64,000 nucleotides of DNA, from contig JANQQE010000013.1 in assembly GCA_028285105.1 (NCBI GenBank), forward strand, positions 1 to 64,000. The letters are read 5' to 3'. The notes beneath the pieces are model-generated. The model was not told where the DNA came from. It did not search any database and saw only the letters and a list, made by a program, of their open reading frames with translations. Both the position numbers and the translations under genes were made by a program. Below, piece after piece: positions 53,396 through 64,000 of the stretch (position 1 is its first letter; the number at the start of each line of letters is the position of its first letter). The DNA is from Alphaproteobacteria bacterium. GTDB lineage: Bacteria > Planctomycetota > Phycisphaerae > UBA1845.

Positions 53396-54358
53396 ATGGT
53401 GACCGACGGCATCTTCAAATCCATGACCGACCCGACCCGGCGTAGAATTCTGCAAGTTCTTTTGCAGAATGAACTTGGGGTTTCGGAATTGGTGAATGTG
53501 CTGGATGCACCCCAGTCCACCGTTTCGCGTCATCTCAAGACGCTTCGGGAAGCGGGACTTGTCGACGCCCGACAGAACGGCACCTCAGCCACCTATTTTC
53601 CGATACTTAGCCAGAATGGAAATGGCAAGGATCGGGGCGACCACGACCTTCGCGACCGGGTGCTCGATTGGAGCGCTTCTCAGGAATTGCCCTTCTCGCT
53701 GAAGTCCCGGTTGGAAGAAGTACTGCGGAGTCGGCAGACCGACAGCGATGCGTTCTTCTCGCAGGTGGCTCATCGTTGGGACGCCATGCGTACCGATTGC
53801 TTCGGAGGTTCGTTTCATCTCGACGCATTGACAGCGCTGCTTCCGTCAAGTTGGACCGTTGTCGATGTCGGTTGTGGAACGGGTTATCTGCTGCCACTCT
53901 TGTCGCGACGATTCGCAAACGTTGTCGCCGTTGATCCGGTTGACGAAATGCTTGACGTTTCGCGGGCACGTTTGAAAAAAGAGTCGGCTGACCATGTGAC
54001 GTTTCGCAAAGGGTCTGCCTCCAAGCTACCCATCGACGACGACGGATGCGACTTGTGCATCGCATCGTTGGTGCTGCACCACGAAGCCGTTCCGCCGGAT
54101 GCTTTGGAAGAATTCCACCGAATCCTAAAGCCTGGCGGCCAAGTGTTGATCATCGAACAGGAAGCGCACAAGCTCGAAGATTTTCACGAGATGATGCAAG
54201 ATCGTTGGTGGGGTTTTGATCGAGATGAACTTGCCGGTCACTTGGCGACTGCAGGATTCGATGACTGCAAAACGCACGAACTTCATTCGGTCGTCCCAGC
54301 CAAGGCATCGACAATTGACGCGCCGGGTTTGTTCGCACTGACCGGATGCAAGAGTTAG
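53396..54358 (+). CDS. ArsR-type regulator fused to a SAM methyltransferase
   Basis: The 320-residue protein has an ArsR winged helix (residues 1-90: [40 protein letters not shown]) and a class I methyltransferase domain with motif [16 protein letters not shown] near residue 157 and a post-motif segment [14 protein letters not shown]. In proteobacteria, SahR-type ArsR regulators, some of them fused to methyltransferases, sense S-adenosylhomocysteine and control the methionine cycle. The next gene is ahcY, so the same role is likely here (inference). I see no Cys pair of the arsenic/metal-sensing kind in the HTH domain. Confidence 0.88.
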   Translation: MVTDGIFKSMTDPTRRRILQVLLQNELGVSELVNVLDAPQSTVSRHLKTLREAGLVDARQNGTSATYFPILSQNGNGKDRGDHDLRDRVLDWSASQELPFSLKSRLEEVLRSRQTDSDAFFSQVAHRWDAMRTDCFGGSFHLDALTALLPSSWTVVDVGCGTGYLLPLLSRRFANVVAVDPVDEMLDVSRARLKKESADHVTFRKGSASKLPIDDDGCDLCIASLVLHHEAVPPDALEEFHRILKPGGQVLIIEQEAHKLEDFHEMMQDRWWGFDRDELAGHLATAGFDDCKTHELHSVVPAKASTIDAPGLFALTGCKS

Positions 54359-54441
54359 AACCGGGAAACTATAAATTCCCGATTGGTATAGATAACGAAA
54401 AAGAACGCTTAGACCTTTTTTTGAATCACCGGAGATCAAAC

Positions 54442-55860
54442 ATGACCGTTGCCGTAGAAGACTTCAAAGTCGCAGATTTGTCGCTCGCTGACTTTGGTCG
54501 CAAAGAAATCGAATTGGCTGAAAAGGAAATGCCCGGGTTGATGTCGATCCGCCGCGAATACGCCGCCAAGAAACCGCTCAAAGGCGCTCGCATCATCGGT
54601 TCGCTGCACATGACCATTCAGACCGCCGTCCTGATCGAGACGCTCGTCGAACTCGGTGCCGACGTTCGCTGGTGCAGCTGCAACATCTTCAGCACGCAGG
54701 ACCACGCAGCCGCCGCCATCGCAAAAGCTGGCGTACCCGTCTTCGCATGGAAGGGCGAAACCCTCGCCGAATACTGGTGGTGTACCAGCCAGGCACTCAA
54801 TTGGCCAGATGGTCAGACGCCCAACATGATCCTCGACGACGGTGGCGACGCTACCATGATGATCCTCAAGGGTGCCGAATTCGAAAAAGCCGGCGCCGTC
54901 CCGCAAGCCGATGGCAACGATCCGGAAGATTGGGTCGAACTGCTCAACTCGCTTCGTGCGACATTCAGCGAAACGCCCGATCGTTGGACCAAGACGGCTG
55001 CGACCATCAAAGGTGTCACCGAAGAAACCACCACCGGCGTCCACCGCTTGTACCAAATGCAAGAAAAGGGACAACTCCCCTTCCCGGCGATCAACGTCAA
55101 CGACAGCGTCACCAAAAGCAAGTTCGACAACGTCTACGGCTGCCGTCACTCGCTCGTCGATGCGATCATGCGTGCAACCGACGTGATGCTTTCCGGCAAG
55201 CAAGCCGTCGTCTGCGGTTATGGCGACGTTGGTAAGGGTTCGACGCAATCGCTGGCTGGTCAAGGCGTTCGCGTAAGCGTCACCGAGATCGATCCGATCT
55301 GTGCCCTCCAAGCATGCATGGCCGGGCTCGAAGTCGTCACCCTTGATGATGCCATTGCAAAAGCCGACATCTTCGTCACCACCACCGGTAACAAAGACAT
55401 CATCACGGCTGAACACATGTCGAAGATGAAGGACTGTGCCATCGTCTGCAACATCGGTCACTTCGACAACGAAATCGACATGGCCGGTCTCGCCAAGTTC
55501 CCTGGCATCAAAAGGGTCAACATCAAACCGCAGGTGGATCAGTGGATCTTCCCCGACGGTCACTGCGTCATCGTGCTGGCAGAAGGCCGTCTCGTGAACC
55601 TCGGTTGCGCCACGGGCCACCCGAGTTTCGTGATGAGCAATAGCTTCGCCAACCAGGTCATCGCCCAGATCGAACTCTTCCAGAAGACCGACGAGTACAA
55701 GAACGAAGTGTACGTACTGCCAAAACATCTGGACGAAAAGGTAGCCCGCCTGCACCTCGACAAACTCGGCGCCAAGCTGACCAAACTAAGCCAGGACCAA
55801 GCCGAATACCTCGGCATCCCGGTAGACGGCCCATACAAGCCGGAACACTACCGCTACTAG
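54442..55860 (+). CDS. ahcY: Adenosylhomocysteinase
   Basis: The enzyme splits S-adenosylhomocysteine to adenosine and homocysteine. The 472-residue protein has [20 protein letters not shown] near the start, the substrate-site segments [13 protein letters not shown] and [15 protein letters not shown], the NAD motif [20 protein letters not shown] and the C-terminal [21 protein letters not shown] 40-residue insert relative to the mammalian form is of the usual bacterial type. GGAG lies before the ATG at 54442. The gap to the ArsR fusion is 83 bases; I found no SAH riboswitch in it. A strong terminator follows about 100 bases downstream. Confidence 0.97.
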   Translation: MTVAVEDFKVADLSLADFGRKEIELAEKEMPGLMSIRREYAAKKPLKGARIIGSLHMTIQTAVLIETLVELGADVRWCSCNIFSTQDHAAAAIAKAGVPVFAWKGETLAEYWWCTSQALNWPDGQTPNMILDDGGDATMMILKGAEFEKAGAVPQADGNDPEDWVELLNSLRATFSETPDRWTKTAATIKGVTEETTTGVHRLYQMQEKGQLPFPAINVNDSVTKSKFDNVYGCRHSLVDAIMRATDVMLSGKQAVVCGYGDVGKGSTQSLAGQGVRVSVTEIDPICALQACMAGLEVVTLDDAIAKADIFVTTTGNKDIITAEHMSKMKDCAIVCNIGHFDNEIDMAGLAKFPGIKRVNIKPQVDQWIFPDGHCVIVLAEGRLVNLGCATGHPSFVMSNSFANQVIAQIELFQKTDEYKNEVYVLPKHLDEKVARLHLDKLGAKLTKLSQDQAEYLGIPVDGPYKPEHYRY

Positions 55861-55956
55861 GCTAATAGTCGCCGGGTGCCTCATCCTTGAGCGAAGCGGA
55901 AGGGTGGGGGACGGAAGTATCGCGTCAATAACCAGACGTACCAAATTCAAATTCAA

Positions 55957-55994
55957 GCGGGCGGGATGGCCAACACCATCTCGCCCGCTTTCTG
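55957..55994 (+). terminator. Rho-independent terminator after ahcY
   Basis: GCGGGCGGGATGG (55957-55969) and CCATCTCGCCCGC (55976-55988) form a 13-bp stem with one G-T pair and a six-base loop, followed by TTTCTG. Confidence 0.85.
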
Positions 55995-56108
55995 TTGTGC
56001 CAAGATTCCAGCTTTCCTCCCCATCCGCTCTCCCAATTGCGTTGTAACTGAGCATTCCCTTAAGATAACCCGTGGGCTCGCTTTAATTCTGTATGAAAGG
56101 AGATTGCG

Positions 56109-56555
56109 ATGGCAAAATTCAACATGGAGAAGACCGTTCACGCGCCGGTCGAAAAAGTTTTCTCGACGTTTACCAACTTTCGAGAAGCGGAAAACCATGT
56201 GAGTGGCATCGCCAAACTGGAAGTGCTGACCGATGGTCCCATTGGCGTCGGTACGAAATTTCGCGAGACCCGCATCATGTTCAAAAAAGAAGCTGTCGAA
56301 GAAATGGAGATCAGATCCTTCGAACCGAACAAGTCATACTCGGTCGGCTGCCATTCGTGCGGTGCGGACTTCCATACGACGTTCCATTTTGTCCCAAGAG
56401 GCGAGGCAACAGAAGTCAAGATGGACATGAACTGCAAACCCGTCAGCCTGTTCGCCAAAATTATGTCGCCGCTAACGTCACTGATGATGGGCCCGACAAT
56501 GAAAAAGTGTATCCAAAGTGACCTGAACGACCTCGCCGCTGTCGCGGAAGCGTAA
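56109..56555 (+). CDS. SRPBCC-superfamily (polyketide cyclase/START-like) protein
   Basis: The 148-residue protein has the START-like layout: FNMEKTVHAPVEKVFSTFTN, DGPIGVGTKFRE and a C-terminal helix (LMMGPTMKKCIQSDLNDLAA). Members bind small hydrophobic ligands or act as cyclases. AAGGAG lies before the ATG. It contains a small Cys pair (GCHSCG) in the middle. No neighbour tells the ligand. Confidence 0.85.
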   Translation: MAKFNMEKTVHAPVEKVFSTFTNFREAENHVSGIAKLEVLTDGPIGVGTKFRETRIMFKKEAVEEMEIRSFEPNKSYSVGCHSCGADFHTTFHFVPRGEATEVKMDMNCKPVSLFAKIMSPLTSLMMGPTMKKCIQSDLNDLAAVAEA

Positions 56556-56616
56556 GCAGCAACAACGAAATGCAATTTGACTCGCCGCATGTTGAACGAG
56601 GGACCAACTGACTGAC

Positions 56617-57774
56617 ATGCAATCTGACCGAATCGTTCGTGCATTTGAACTGATTGAGGAAGCTCGTCACTTTGAGTCTGCCGACGCCAAGCGCGTGCAG
56701 TTGGGCGAAGTGATCGAAACGTCAAATGCTTCAGGACATCTGCAACTCGGTTGTGAAGCCCGGACGGCGTTGATTGAAGTCGAAGTGTTCGACGGCCAGG
56801 TCGAGCGGGCGATCGAACATTTCTCGTGGTGTCTTCAGCAGATGAACGACCATCCGCAAGAAGTGGACTCGGAAACGATTCTTTGGGAATACAAATGGAT
56901 CGGTAACAAACTCTGCCGGTTCCCGGATGTCAGTCTGGAACGCATCGACGAAATCCTCTGCGACATCACCGATCGGTTTGCCGCCCAAGGCTGGAGCGAG
57001 CGAGCCCCCCACCAAATCAGAATGGAACACGCCATCGCGACGGGCGATCGAATCGAAGCCGACCGTTCGTTTCAGCTTTGGCGTAAGGCGAAATACGGAT
57101 TCGGGGCTGACTGCCCGGCATGCGAGCAGGATCGGTTGGTCGATTATTGGCTCTTCGTCGATCAGGAACGAAAGGCGCTGCAAGCTGCCGACCCGATTTT
57201 GCAGAGAAGTTTCGAATGCGCGGAAGTGCCGCACATCACCATACCGCGATTGCTTCAAACGCTACTCAAGCGGAAAGAGACGGACCTCGCCTACAAACTT
57301 CACCGAACTGGCTATCGAATGGTTGCGCTTTCGGGCGATTTCATGGACGCCGTTGCACGCCATTTGGCATATTGTGCATTAACGCAGTTGTATCAGCGTG
57401 GCCGACAAATCGTCAGCTGCCACTGCCTTCGGGCTGTACAATCGGCCGACTTGATGAACAGCTTTCACTTCTTTAACGCGGGGCTGCTGCTTGCGAAAAC
57501 GGCCATCCGGAACGTAGCCGGCATTCGTCTCGAGCTTCCCATGCTGCCCGGAATTCCATCTGGCGAGTACCTTGAAGAAACCGCGATCTGGTTTGAAACA
57601 TGCGCGAAAGAACGCGCGACCGCGCTCGATCGCCGAAACAAGAACCAATATTACACCAGCCTGCTGAATCAATCGAAATCGCTCCTAAACGAAGACTGGC
57701 CCAAAGCCGACCCGTCATGGGATCGACCACTACTCGCCAACAAGCAATCGCAATTTTCACCAGACCGTTCTTAA
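56617..57774 (+). CDS. Helical-repeat protein of unknown function
   Basis: The 385-residue protein is mostly helical, with TPR-like spacing (IEHFSWCLQQMNDHPQEVDS; LAYKLHRTGYRMVALSGDFM) and a CPAC pair (GADCPACEQDRL) near residue 167. I recognise no enzyme motif. Proteins of this kind are found as repeated hypothetical genes in planctomycete genomes, as far as I recall. It lies 60 bases after the SRPBCC gene and may share its transcript. Confidence 0.6.
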   Translation: MQSDRIVRAFELIEEARHFESADAKRVQLGEVIETSNASGHLQLGCEARTALIEVEVFDGQVERAIEHFSWCLQQMNDHPQEVDSETILWEYKWIGNKLCRFPDVSLERIDEILCDITDRFAAQGWSERAPHQIRMEHAIATGDRIEADRSFQLWRKAKYGFGADCPACEQDRLVDYWLFVDQERKALQAADPILQRSFECAEVPHITIPRLLQTLLKRKETDLAYKLHRTGYRMVALSGDFMDAVARHLAYCALTQLYQRGRQIVSCHCLRAVQSADLMNSFHFFNAGLLLAKTAIRNVAGIRLELPMLPGIPSGEYLEETAIWFETCAKERATALDRRNKNQYYTSLLNQSKSLLNEDWPKADPSWDRPLLANKQSQFSPDRS

Positions 57775-57789
57775 CCGAATGCGGCAAGG

Positions 57790-58305
57790 TCAAACCAATG
57801 CGCGAATCAGCTCACGAATCCGTGCGATATGATAGTCATCGTGTTCGGAAGTAAAGTAGGTAATATCGACGATGCGCATCGGTTGTTTGAGTCGTGGGTG
57901 GATTGCTGACTTTCCCCAGTCGCGCTTGTCAACTTGTTCAAGACGCTCGACGAGTCGGTTTCGCTCATCTTCAAACTCAACCATGATATCCTGGATCGCC
58001 CTGGAATTATGGTTGGATTCGTGTGTGGCTGCATTCGACATGTCGGCTGCGACAAGCATTTCTTCACCGGCCAATATCTGATTGATCCTCGACAGCGGAA
58101 GATACTCTGTGTCCGTAAGGTGGCCGATGTTTTGCTGGATGGTCCAGCCTTTTCCGTCACTGCCCGTAAGGACCGAGGCAGGTAAGTTTTCGGTCATGGC
58201 CGAAATACGAAACGGTGCCCCGCGAAGCCTTTCAAGCAGGTCGGGCATTTTTTCCGGCGGAAAATCGAAGCTGAAAACTCTGTCGGTCCATTTCCAAAGT
58301 GGCAT
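57790..58305 (-). CDS. DinB-superfamily protein
   Basis: The 171-residue protein has the DinB layout with His residues in WTIQQNIGHLTDTEYLPLSR and SEHDDYHIARIRELIRAL; TATHESNHNSRA holds further histidines. It is only distantly related to the DinB-like protein at 23.9 kb, so the two are not recent copies. I chose the ATG at 58305 over the one at 58323. Function unknown; thiol transfer or detoxification is possible. Confidence 0.82.
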   Translation of the reverse strand: MPLWKWTDRVFSFDFPPEKMPDLLERLRGAPFRISAMTENLPASVLTGSDGKGWTIQQNIGHLTDTEYLPLSRINQILAGEEMLVAADMSNAATHESNHNSRAIQDIMVEFEDERNRLVERLEQVDKRDWGKSAIHPRLKQPMRIVDITYFTSEHDDYHIARIRELIRALV

Positions 58306-58375
58306 GGTATCCAATCCTCGCATCTAACTGTCGGTGCATCGACATTACATCTTAACCTTGACCTGAACTAACGAA

Positions 58376-58972
58376 TCATTCCTTAATTCTCGGCAGACTG
58401 TCGCCAATCCGGGCGGGTCTTCCTTCGAGCAACAAGAAAATGTAACTACGAAGATAATCCTCAGCTTCGTTTTCGATAGAGTCAATGTATTGCGAAAGCA
58501 CCTGTCGATCCGTCATTCCCCCCTTGTCGGTCCAAAATGTTCGAGCGTCTTCACTCGTACATCGGTAACGATCCTTTGCCCAATCAATCAATTCACCGCG
58601 TCGATCCCACCATTCTGCAACCAGCTGAGGCGACCAATGATCATTGCCGTCGACACCATATGAGTCTATCTCATCACACCACATTGCAGTTATACAATCA
58701 GCGTATTCCTCTTCGGTGCAAGGAGGCTTCCAATAGAATTCGCATTTGGCATCATGAATCAGATGCCCAGGCGCATCACTCGAAGCCATGAGTGACATCA
58801 TGTTGACGTTCGTGCCAAAAAAAGGGCCCGGAATATTCTTCCAGTACTTCTCGCTCCATGTTCCGGAGAAATCGTCGCGATTCAATTCAATGGTGATTCC
58901 TTTGAAACAAAGAATTCCTTCACAGAATATTTCTTCCGGGGGCGGAATCGCCCATCGTTTCGAATCGTTCAT
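58376..58972 (-). CDS. Hypothetical acidic protein
   Basis: The 198-residue protein starts MNDSKRWAIPPPEEIFCEGI. It is rich in Trp, Asp, Glu and Cys (CTEEEYADCITAMWCDEID), soluble, and has no motif I know. Its composition is like immunity or regulatory proteins, but there is no toxin gene beside it. The start at 58972 is four codons inside the longer frame and is arbitrary between the two ATGs. Confidence 0.5.
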   Translation of the reverse strand: MNDSKRWAIPPPEEIFCEGILCFKGITIELNRDDFSGTWSEKYWKNIPGPFFGTNVNMMSLMASSDAPGHLIHDAKCEFYWKPPCTEEEYADCITAMWCDEIDSYGVDGNDHWSPQLVAEWWDRRGELIDWAKDRYRCTSEDARTFWTDKGGMTDRQVLSQYIDSIENEAEDYLRSYIFLLLEGRPARIGDSLPRIKE

Positions 58973-59023
58973 GGTGGGCCTCACACTTGATCCGTCGGGT
59001 CGATGGCCCGACCTACCATTACC

Positions 59024-60037
59024 TTAGTTCAGCCGATCGAGATAGGCCATCATGACGTACGCTTCGGCGGTGTGTTTGGGGCCGGGGATGTTGGCGAGGC
59101 GGCGGGACATGGCTTGCAGGTGTCTCGATCTGAAGAATTCGTAGAAAACCGTTGCGCTCTCGGGGTCGGTTGAGGCGATGGGATCTATTAGTTCGGTTGA
59201 TTGGATGCCGGCTTCTTCCATCTCTTTTTCTTTGGCCTTCAGTTCTTCAGTGGTGGCTCCAAAAAGAAACTCTCTGAACGCGCCGACCTCGTCGTCGGAT
59301 GGGTCGGAACTGGCGAAGAAGTCCACAAAATCCGGATCGCAGCCGGCTTTGAACAGTTCGAACATCTCGTGCGTGCCAATCAGTGTCCCTCCGATAGCGG
59401 TGATGCGGCGGCGGGCATTCCACGCGGCATCTAGAATCGGGAAAAAATCGCTCACGCGAAACGTCACGCGGCGCTCCCACACTTGAGCAAGGGCGGCCAC
59501 CGCCCTTGAGCGCGTCTGCGCTTCGATGCCGTCGCCAGTCGCAATGTCCGACAGCACTTCTTCGATCAGCTTGATATACAAACAGCGACGAAGGCTTGTA
59601 GCGGCCAACTCCTTCAGGTCATTGCCATCGTCGTTTTCAAAAATGTCGAGGCATACGTAGCGAAGCAGTCGATAGAAGTTCGCCTCAGCCATCACCAGCG
59701 CCCGGCCCAGATGCGTTCGGGTTGGCAGCAGGAATTCAAAGTTTGCCGGTGTCGCCCGACTGAGACTCTTGACGAGACTTGAAAGACCGCGACGACGCTG
59801 ACCCAATCGCTGATCGTCCAAAGGCGATGGATACTGCGCAGTGATTTCGCCGAACCATTCGAGGCTGACAATTTGCTGGCGGATTGCGGAGAGTAGGTTC
59901 GTCGCTTCTTCGCGATCGCTGGCGGCGAGGCGCGCACAAATCGCTTCGATCGTCGCCCGCTCCTCATCGTCGAAGGGGCTATTGGGTCCGTAGCGGACCT
60001 GTTGATTCGTCGGCAATGTCACATCCGATGCGCTCAT
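59024..60037 (-). CDS. Hypothetical soluble protein
   Basis: The 337-residue protein is helical and acidic with no clear motif; TSLRRCLYIKLIEEVLSDIA and RVTFRVSDFFPILDAAWNAR are typical stretches. The ORF ends without overlap to its neighbours and starts with MSASDVTLP. It lies downstream of the GH26 gene on the same strand with an 81-base gap. No function is proposed. Confidence 0.55.
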   Translation of the reverse strand: MSASDVTLPTNQQVRYGPNSPFDDEERATIEAICARLAASDREEATNLLSAIRQQIVSLEWFGEITAQYPSPLDDQRLGQRRRGLSSLVKSLSRATPANFEFLLPTRTHLGRALVMAEANFYRLLRYVCLDIFENDDGNDLKELAATSLRRCLYIKLIEEVLSDIATGDGIEAQTRSRAVAALAQVWERRVTFRVSDFFPILDAAWNARRRITAIGGTLIGTHEMFELFKAGCDPDFVDFFASSDPSDDEVGAFREFLFGATTEELKAKEKEMEEAGIQSTELIDPIASTDPESATVFYEFFRSRHLQAMSRRLANIPGPKHTAEAYVMMAYLDRLN

Positions 60038-60118
60038 CGCTTGCTATCGTGTCTCAATTTGGCGGCTTATACAACCGCAAATCGAACGGTCATCGTAAAT
60101 AGTTGCAAACGGACATGT

Positions 60119-61138
60119 TCAATTCGGCTTGGCAAATGTGCGGTTGAATGCTTCGAGGCTTTCGGCGGTCGAATCGATCCGCCAGTCTTGTTCGCCTTCG
60201 CTGCGCTTATCGAAGTTGAACCAAATGACGGCTGACACACGGGATTGGGTGGTCAGCCATTCGTACGCATCGACGATCCACTCGGCTTTTCGACCGGCAA
60301 TGTCGGTGGTGGTTCCAAACTCAGCCAGCATGACCGGACGATTCGCATAATGCTTGTCAAACTCGTCGAGTACTTTCTCGAAAACCTGCTGACACGATTG
60401 CCAAGTATGCCATTCGTCGTGATTGTCGCCCCAGTTGTATCCGTCAATTCCGACCCAATCGACGTATTCGTCACCGGGATAGTATCGGTGCATGTTGTTA
60501 CTCGGCGTATCGGGAACGCTGGTGACGTTCGGTGCCCAAACCCATTTGACGTTATCGGCACCGACACGTTCAAAGATCGCATGAATGCGCCGCCACGCAC
60601 CGATGTAACCTTTCGGATCGCCCGACCAGCTGAACCAATCGCCATTGAATTCGAACCCGAAACGAAGGAAAACCGGATCGCCTTCCGCCTTTGCATCGCG
60701 CGCCCACGTTTCAAAGTAATCGTCAAACTCACCGGCATTGATTTCCGGAAGAAATTTCGTTCGATTGTCTCCCCAATGCCCAAGCTCAAGCGAAATGGAG
60801 GGCGTCGCTCCTCGATGACGGATAATCTCGATTGCCTTTGCAGGAAAGCGGCAGCGAAGATCGCGATAGAACATGACAAAGTCCGGGGGAGACGCCAACT
60901 TCGCAATCGTTATATCGAGAAAGTGCTCAAAGCGTTCTGCTCCCCAATTGATTTGATAAATGCCCCAACGAATCTCTGAAGGAGTCTTGGTTTGAACGCC
61001 CGGCGGTTCTTCTGTTTTGCCGGTACTTGCTGAAGGTGTACCGCCCCACAATCCGACGACGCAGACGACCAGGGCCATGAGCGCAACCGACCAGAAGGTA
61101 CGGGCTTTGATCTTCCCGTTGGCCCGTATCGCTTCCAA
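60119..61138 (-). CDS. GH26-like endo-beta-glycosidase, membrane-anchored or secreted
   Basis: The 339-residue protein has an N-terminal helix (TFWSVALMALVVCVVGLWGG) as signal anchor, then a TIM-barrel glycosidase of the GH26 type: acid/base Glu in FLRFGFEFNGDWFSWSG and nucleophile Glu in RPVMLAEFGTTTDIAGRKAE, with VKWVWAPNVTSVP and YYPGDEYVDWVGIDGYNWGD between. GH26 enzymes act on beta-mannan or mixed-linkage glucans; substrate preference cannot be read here. It starts 23 bases after the rpoD stop. Confidence 0.88.
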   Translation of the reverse strand: MEAIRANGKIKARTFWSVALMALVVCVVGLWGGTPSASTGKTEEPPGVQTKTPSEIRWGIYQINWGAERFEHFLDITIAKLASPPDFVMFYRDLRCRFPAKAIEIIRHRGATPSISLELGHWGDNRTKFLPEINAGEFDDYFETWARDAKAEGDPVFLRFGFEFNGDWFSWSGDPKGYIGAWRRIHAIFERVGADNVKWVWAPNVTSVPDTPSNNMHRYYPGDEYVDWVGIDGYNWGDNHDEWHTWQSCQQVFEKVLDEFDKHYANRPVMLAEFGTTTDIAGRKAEWIVDAYEWLTTQSRVSAVIWFNFDKRSEGEQDWRIDSTAESLEAFNRTFAKPN

Positions 61139-61161
61139 TCCATTAGTCCCATTGGGGTTGG

Positions 61162-62868
<1,707 letters not shown>

Positions 62869-63007
62869 TCAAAAATCTCCGCCATATTGCCAAGTCAACC
62901 GCCACCACAATCGCAGCCAACCCATGCACATGACAAGTTGTAATAGAACTTCGTAGTTCGTCCCTTTGGTTAATCCCTATTGCCACTCAAACTTCATGCC
63001 CAACAGG

Positions 63008-64000
63008 CTACGCCGATCCGCCGACAGGTCCGGATGCGGGCACGCTTGGGGCAAACCCATGTCTTTCCGCGAGCAATTTCTGAAGCTGCTCCAAATGTTG
63101 CGTCGTCTGTTCGTGAGTTCCATTTTCGTCGGCATCATCTGAAACGAATTCGCCCGAATCCTCTGAATGTTGCCCTTTGGGTATTGGGCCATGACTTTTT
63201 GCCGATTCGGTCCGCTCATCCGCATCCTCGGGCCTGTCCGACACAACGATTGGCTCAGCCTCATTTTGCGCAGCGACCTGTCCCCGCAGGGTTTCTCGGT
63301 CAATAACGCTACGAGCCAAACGCTGCCCTTCGCGCACTCCATTCAATCGAAGCAGGCGATGACGCGTGTCCTCGATGACAGCTTGAAATTGCCCCTGACG
63401 CTCACCCTCATAAACGAAATCCGTCACCAACCGGCCCATCGCCGGTTCATCACGGAATCGGTCCATCAGTTCCGAAATCTGAAACTCGCCCAAAGCCTCG
63501 CAAAGTCCTGCGACTTCTTCAGCCAACCGGCGAAGCAGGTCATCTTTCAATCGAAATGCCGCGAACACATCGGCGACCTGCCCGTAGTATCCCGGCTCGT
63601 TCACCAACACTTGAAGCATGCCACGAAGGGCGGCTTGCTCGGCATCGGTTTCGTTGGCACCATCCCTGGCACCATCCTTAGCACCCTCCGACGACTCGGC
63701 AGGCAAACGAACTCCCTCACGCGATGCCGATCGCGCGTGCTGAACCCTGACCTTGCGCTGAGCCGCTTCGAGCAACTTAACGATGTCTTCCGGCGGAACG
63801 GTCAACAAACCTGAAAGCTGGTTGATCACCAACCCCCGCTGGATTGCGTCGAGCGTTCCGTACGATGCCATTTGGGAAACCAGAGAAATGAATGTCTCGA
63901 TGGCCTGTCTCTGTCCCCCACCCCTCATCTCGGCGAACATCTCACATGTTCGACCCCACTTGAATCGTAGCGCGTCAACCGCATCATTCAACAATGAATC
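63008..64000 (-). CDS. dnaG: DNA primase DnaG, C-terminal part (partial)
   Basis: The frame is open to the window edge and lacks the zinc finger and TOPRIM domain, which must lie outside. What is seen is the end of the primase core (VDALRFKWGR, LSGLLTVPPEDIVKLLEAAQ) and the C-terminal helicase-interaction part (EAEQAALRGMLQVLVNEPGY-like region, FQISELMDRFRDE). The tail after about residue 250 is acidic and low-complexity. Position directly upstream of rpoD supports the call. The start is beyond 64000. Confidence 0.88.
   Translation of the reverse strand, partial: DSLLNDAVDALRFKWGRTCEMFAEMRGGGQRQAIETFISLVSQMASYGTLDAIQRGLVINQLSGLLTVPPEDIVKLLEAAQRKVRVQHARSASREGVRLPAESSEGAKDGARDGANETDAEQAALRGMLQVLVNEPGYYGQVADVFAAFRLKDDLLRRLAEEVAGLCEALGEFQISELMDRFRDEPAMGRLVTDFVYEGERQGQFQAVIEDTRHRLLRLNGVREGQRLARSVIDRETLRGQVAAQNEAEPIVVSDRPEDADERTESAKSHGPIPKGQHSEDSGEFVSDDADENGTHEQTTQHLEQLQKLLAERHGFAPSVPASGPVGGSA

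Noticed and set aside
54359..54441. Possible SAH riboswitch before ahcY
   Set aside because: The gap is too short and shows no matching conserved core; only a weak GGGAA/TTCCC hairpin is present.
54436..55755. 439-codon minus-strand frame
   Set aside because: It is fully antisense to ahcY, a strongly conserved gene; long antisense frames are common in such codon-biased genes.

Overview
The window looks like a chromosomal segment of a Planctomycetota bacterium, most likely of the Phycisphaerae type (inference). The signs are an ECF sigma factor (PF07638-like) followed by a serine/threonine kinase, dockerin-like Ca-binding repeats and a PEP-CTERM tail on secreted proteins, a planctomycete-style pseudopilin, a small zinc-ribbon membrane protein of the CxxCGYxLRGL kind, a WhiG/FliA-type sigma factor, and a tRNA-Ile/tRNA-Ala pair that is not inside an rRNA operon.

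Layout. 1-1.3 kb: a complete IS3-family element. 1.4-9 kb: an SOS-type mutagenesis module (YedK/HMCES-like DNA-abasic-site protein, then imuA-imuB-dnaE2) bracketed by an 88-bp direct repeat and by relics of IS3- and IS5-type elements. 9.4-10.9 kb: the TPR half of a planctomycete kinase without its kinase domain. 10.9-23.6 kb: a metal-homeostasis island. It holds a MerC-like membrane protein, a DUF2946-like His/Cys protein, a pseudopilin, two related secreted proteins of the choice-of-anchor M type (one dockerin-tailed, one PEP-CTERM-tailed), a ribbon-helix-helix protein with a Cys pair, a Fur-family repressor, a DUF58/transglutaminase-like/MoxR operon, a His-rich lipoprotein and an ArsP/SO_0444-type permease. 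Three promoters in this island carry nearly the same Fur-type palindrome, so I read it as one regulon. This is the candidate novel system of the window.

23.9-35.8 kb: DinB-like protein, leaderless TetR regulator, glgB, HAMP-like membrane protein, TadG-like VWA protein, a glycosyltransferase, an ABC exporter, a zinc-ribbon membrane protein, truA and a WhiG-type sigma factor. 36-38 kb: a secreted dockerin protein, tRNA-Ile(GAT), a 24-codon membrane ORF and tRNA-Ala(TGC). 38-46 kb: mgtE, holB-tmk-lipA, a UspA protein, and a ThiF/JAMM/CysK group that resembles the sulfur-carrier-dependent cysteine pathway but lacks a visible carrier protein. 46-54 kb: a second ABC system, an S9 peptidase, a YjbQ protein and the ECF sigma/kinase pair. 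53-56.6 kb: an ArsR-methyltransferase fusion next to ahcY, with two palindromic operators at its promoter, then an SRPBCC protein. 56.6-61 kb: three genes of unknown function, a second DinB-like gene and a GH26-like glycosidase. 61-64 kb: rpoD and the 3' part of dnaG, which runs off the window.

Starts were moved inward from the longest frame where a ribosome-binding site, a promoter or a family hallmark decided it; each case is explained in its entry. All family names come from reading motifs, not from database searches.
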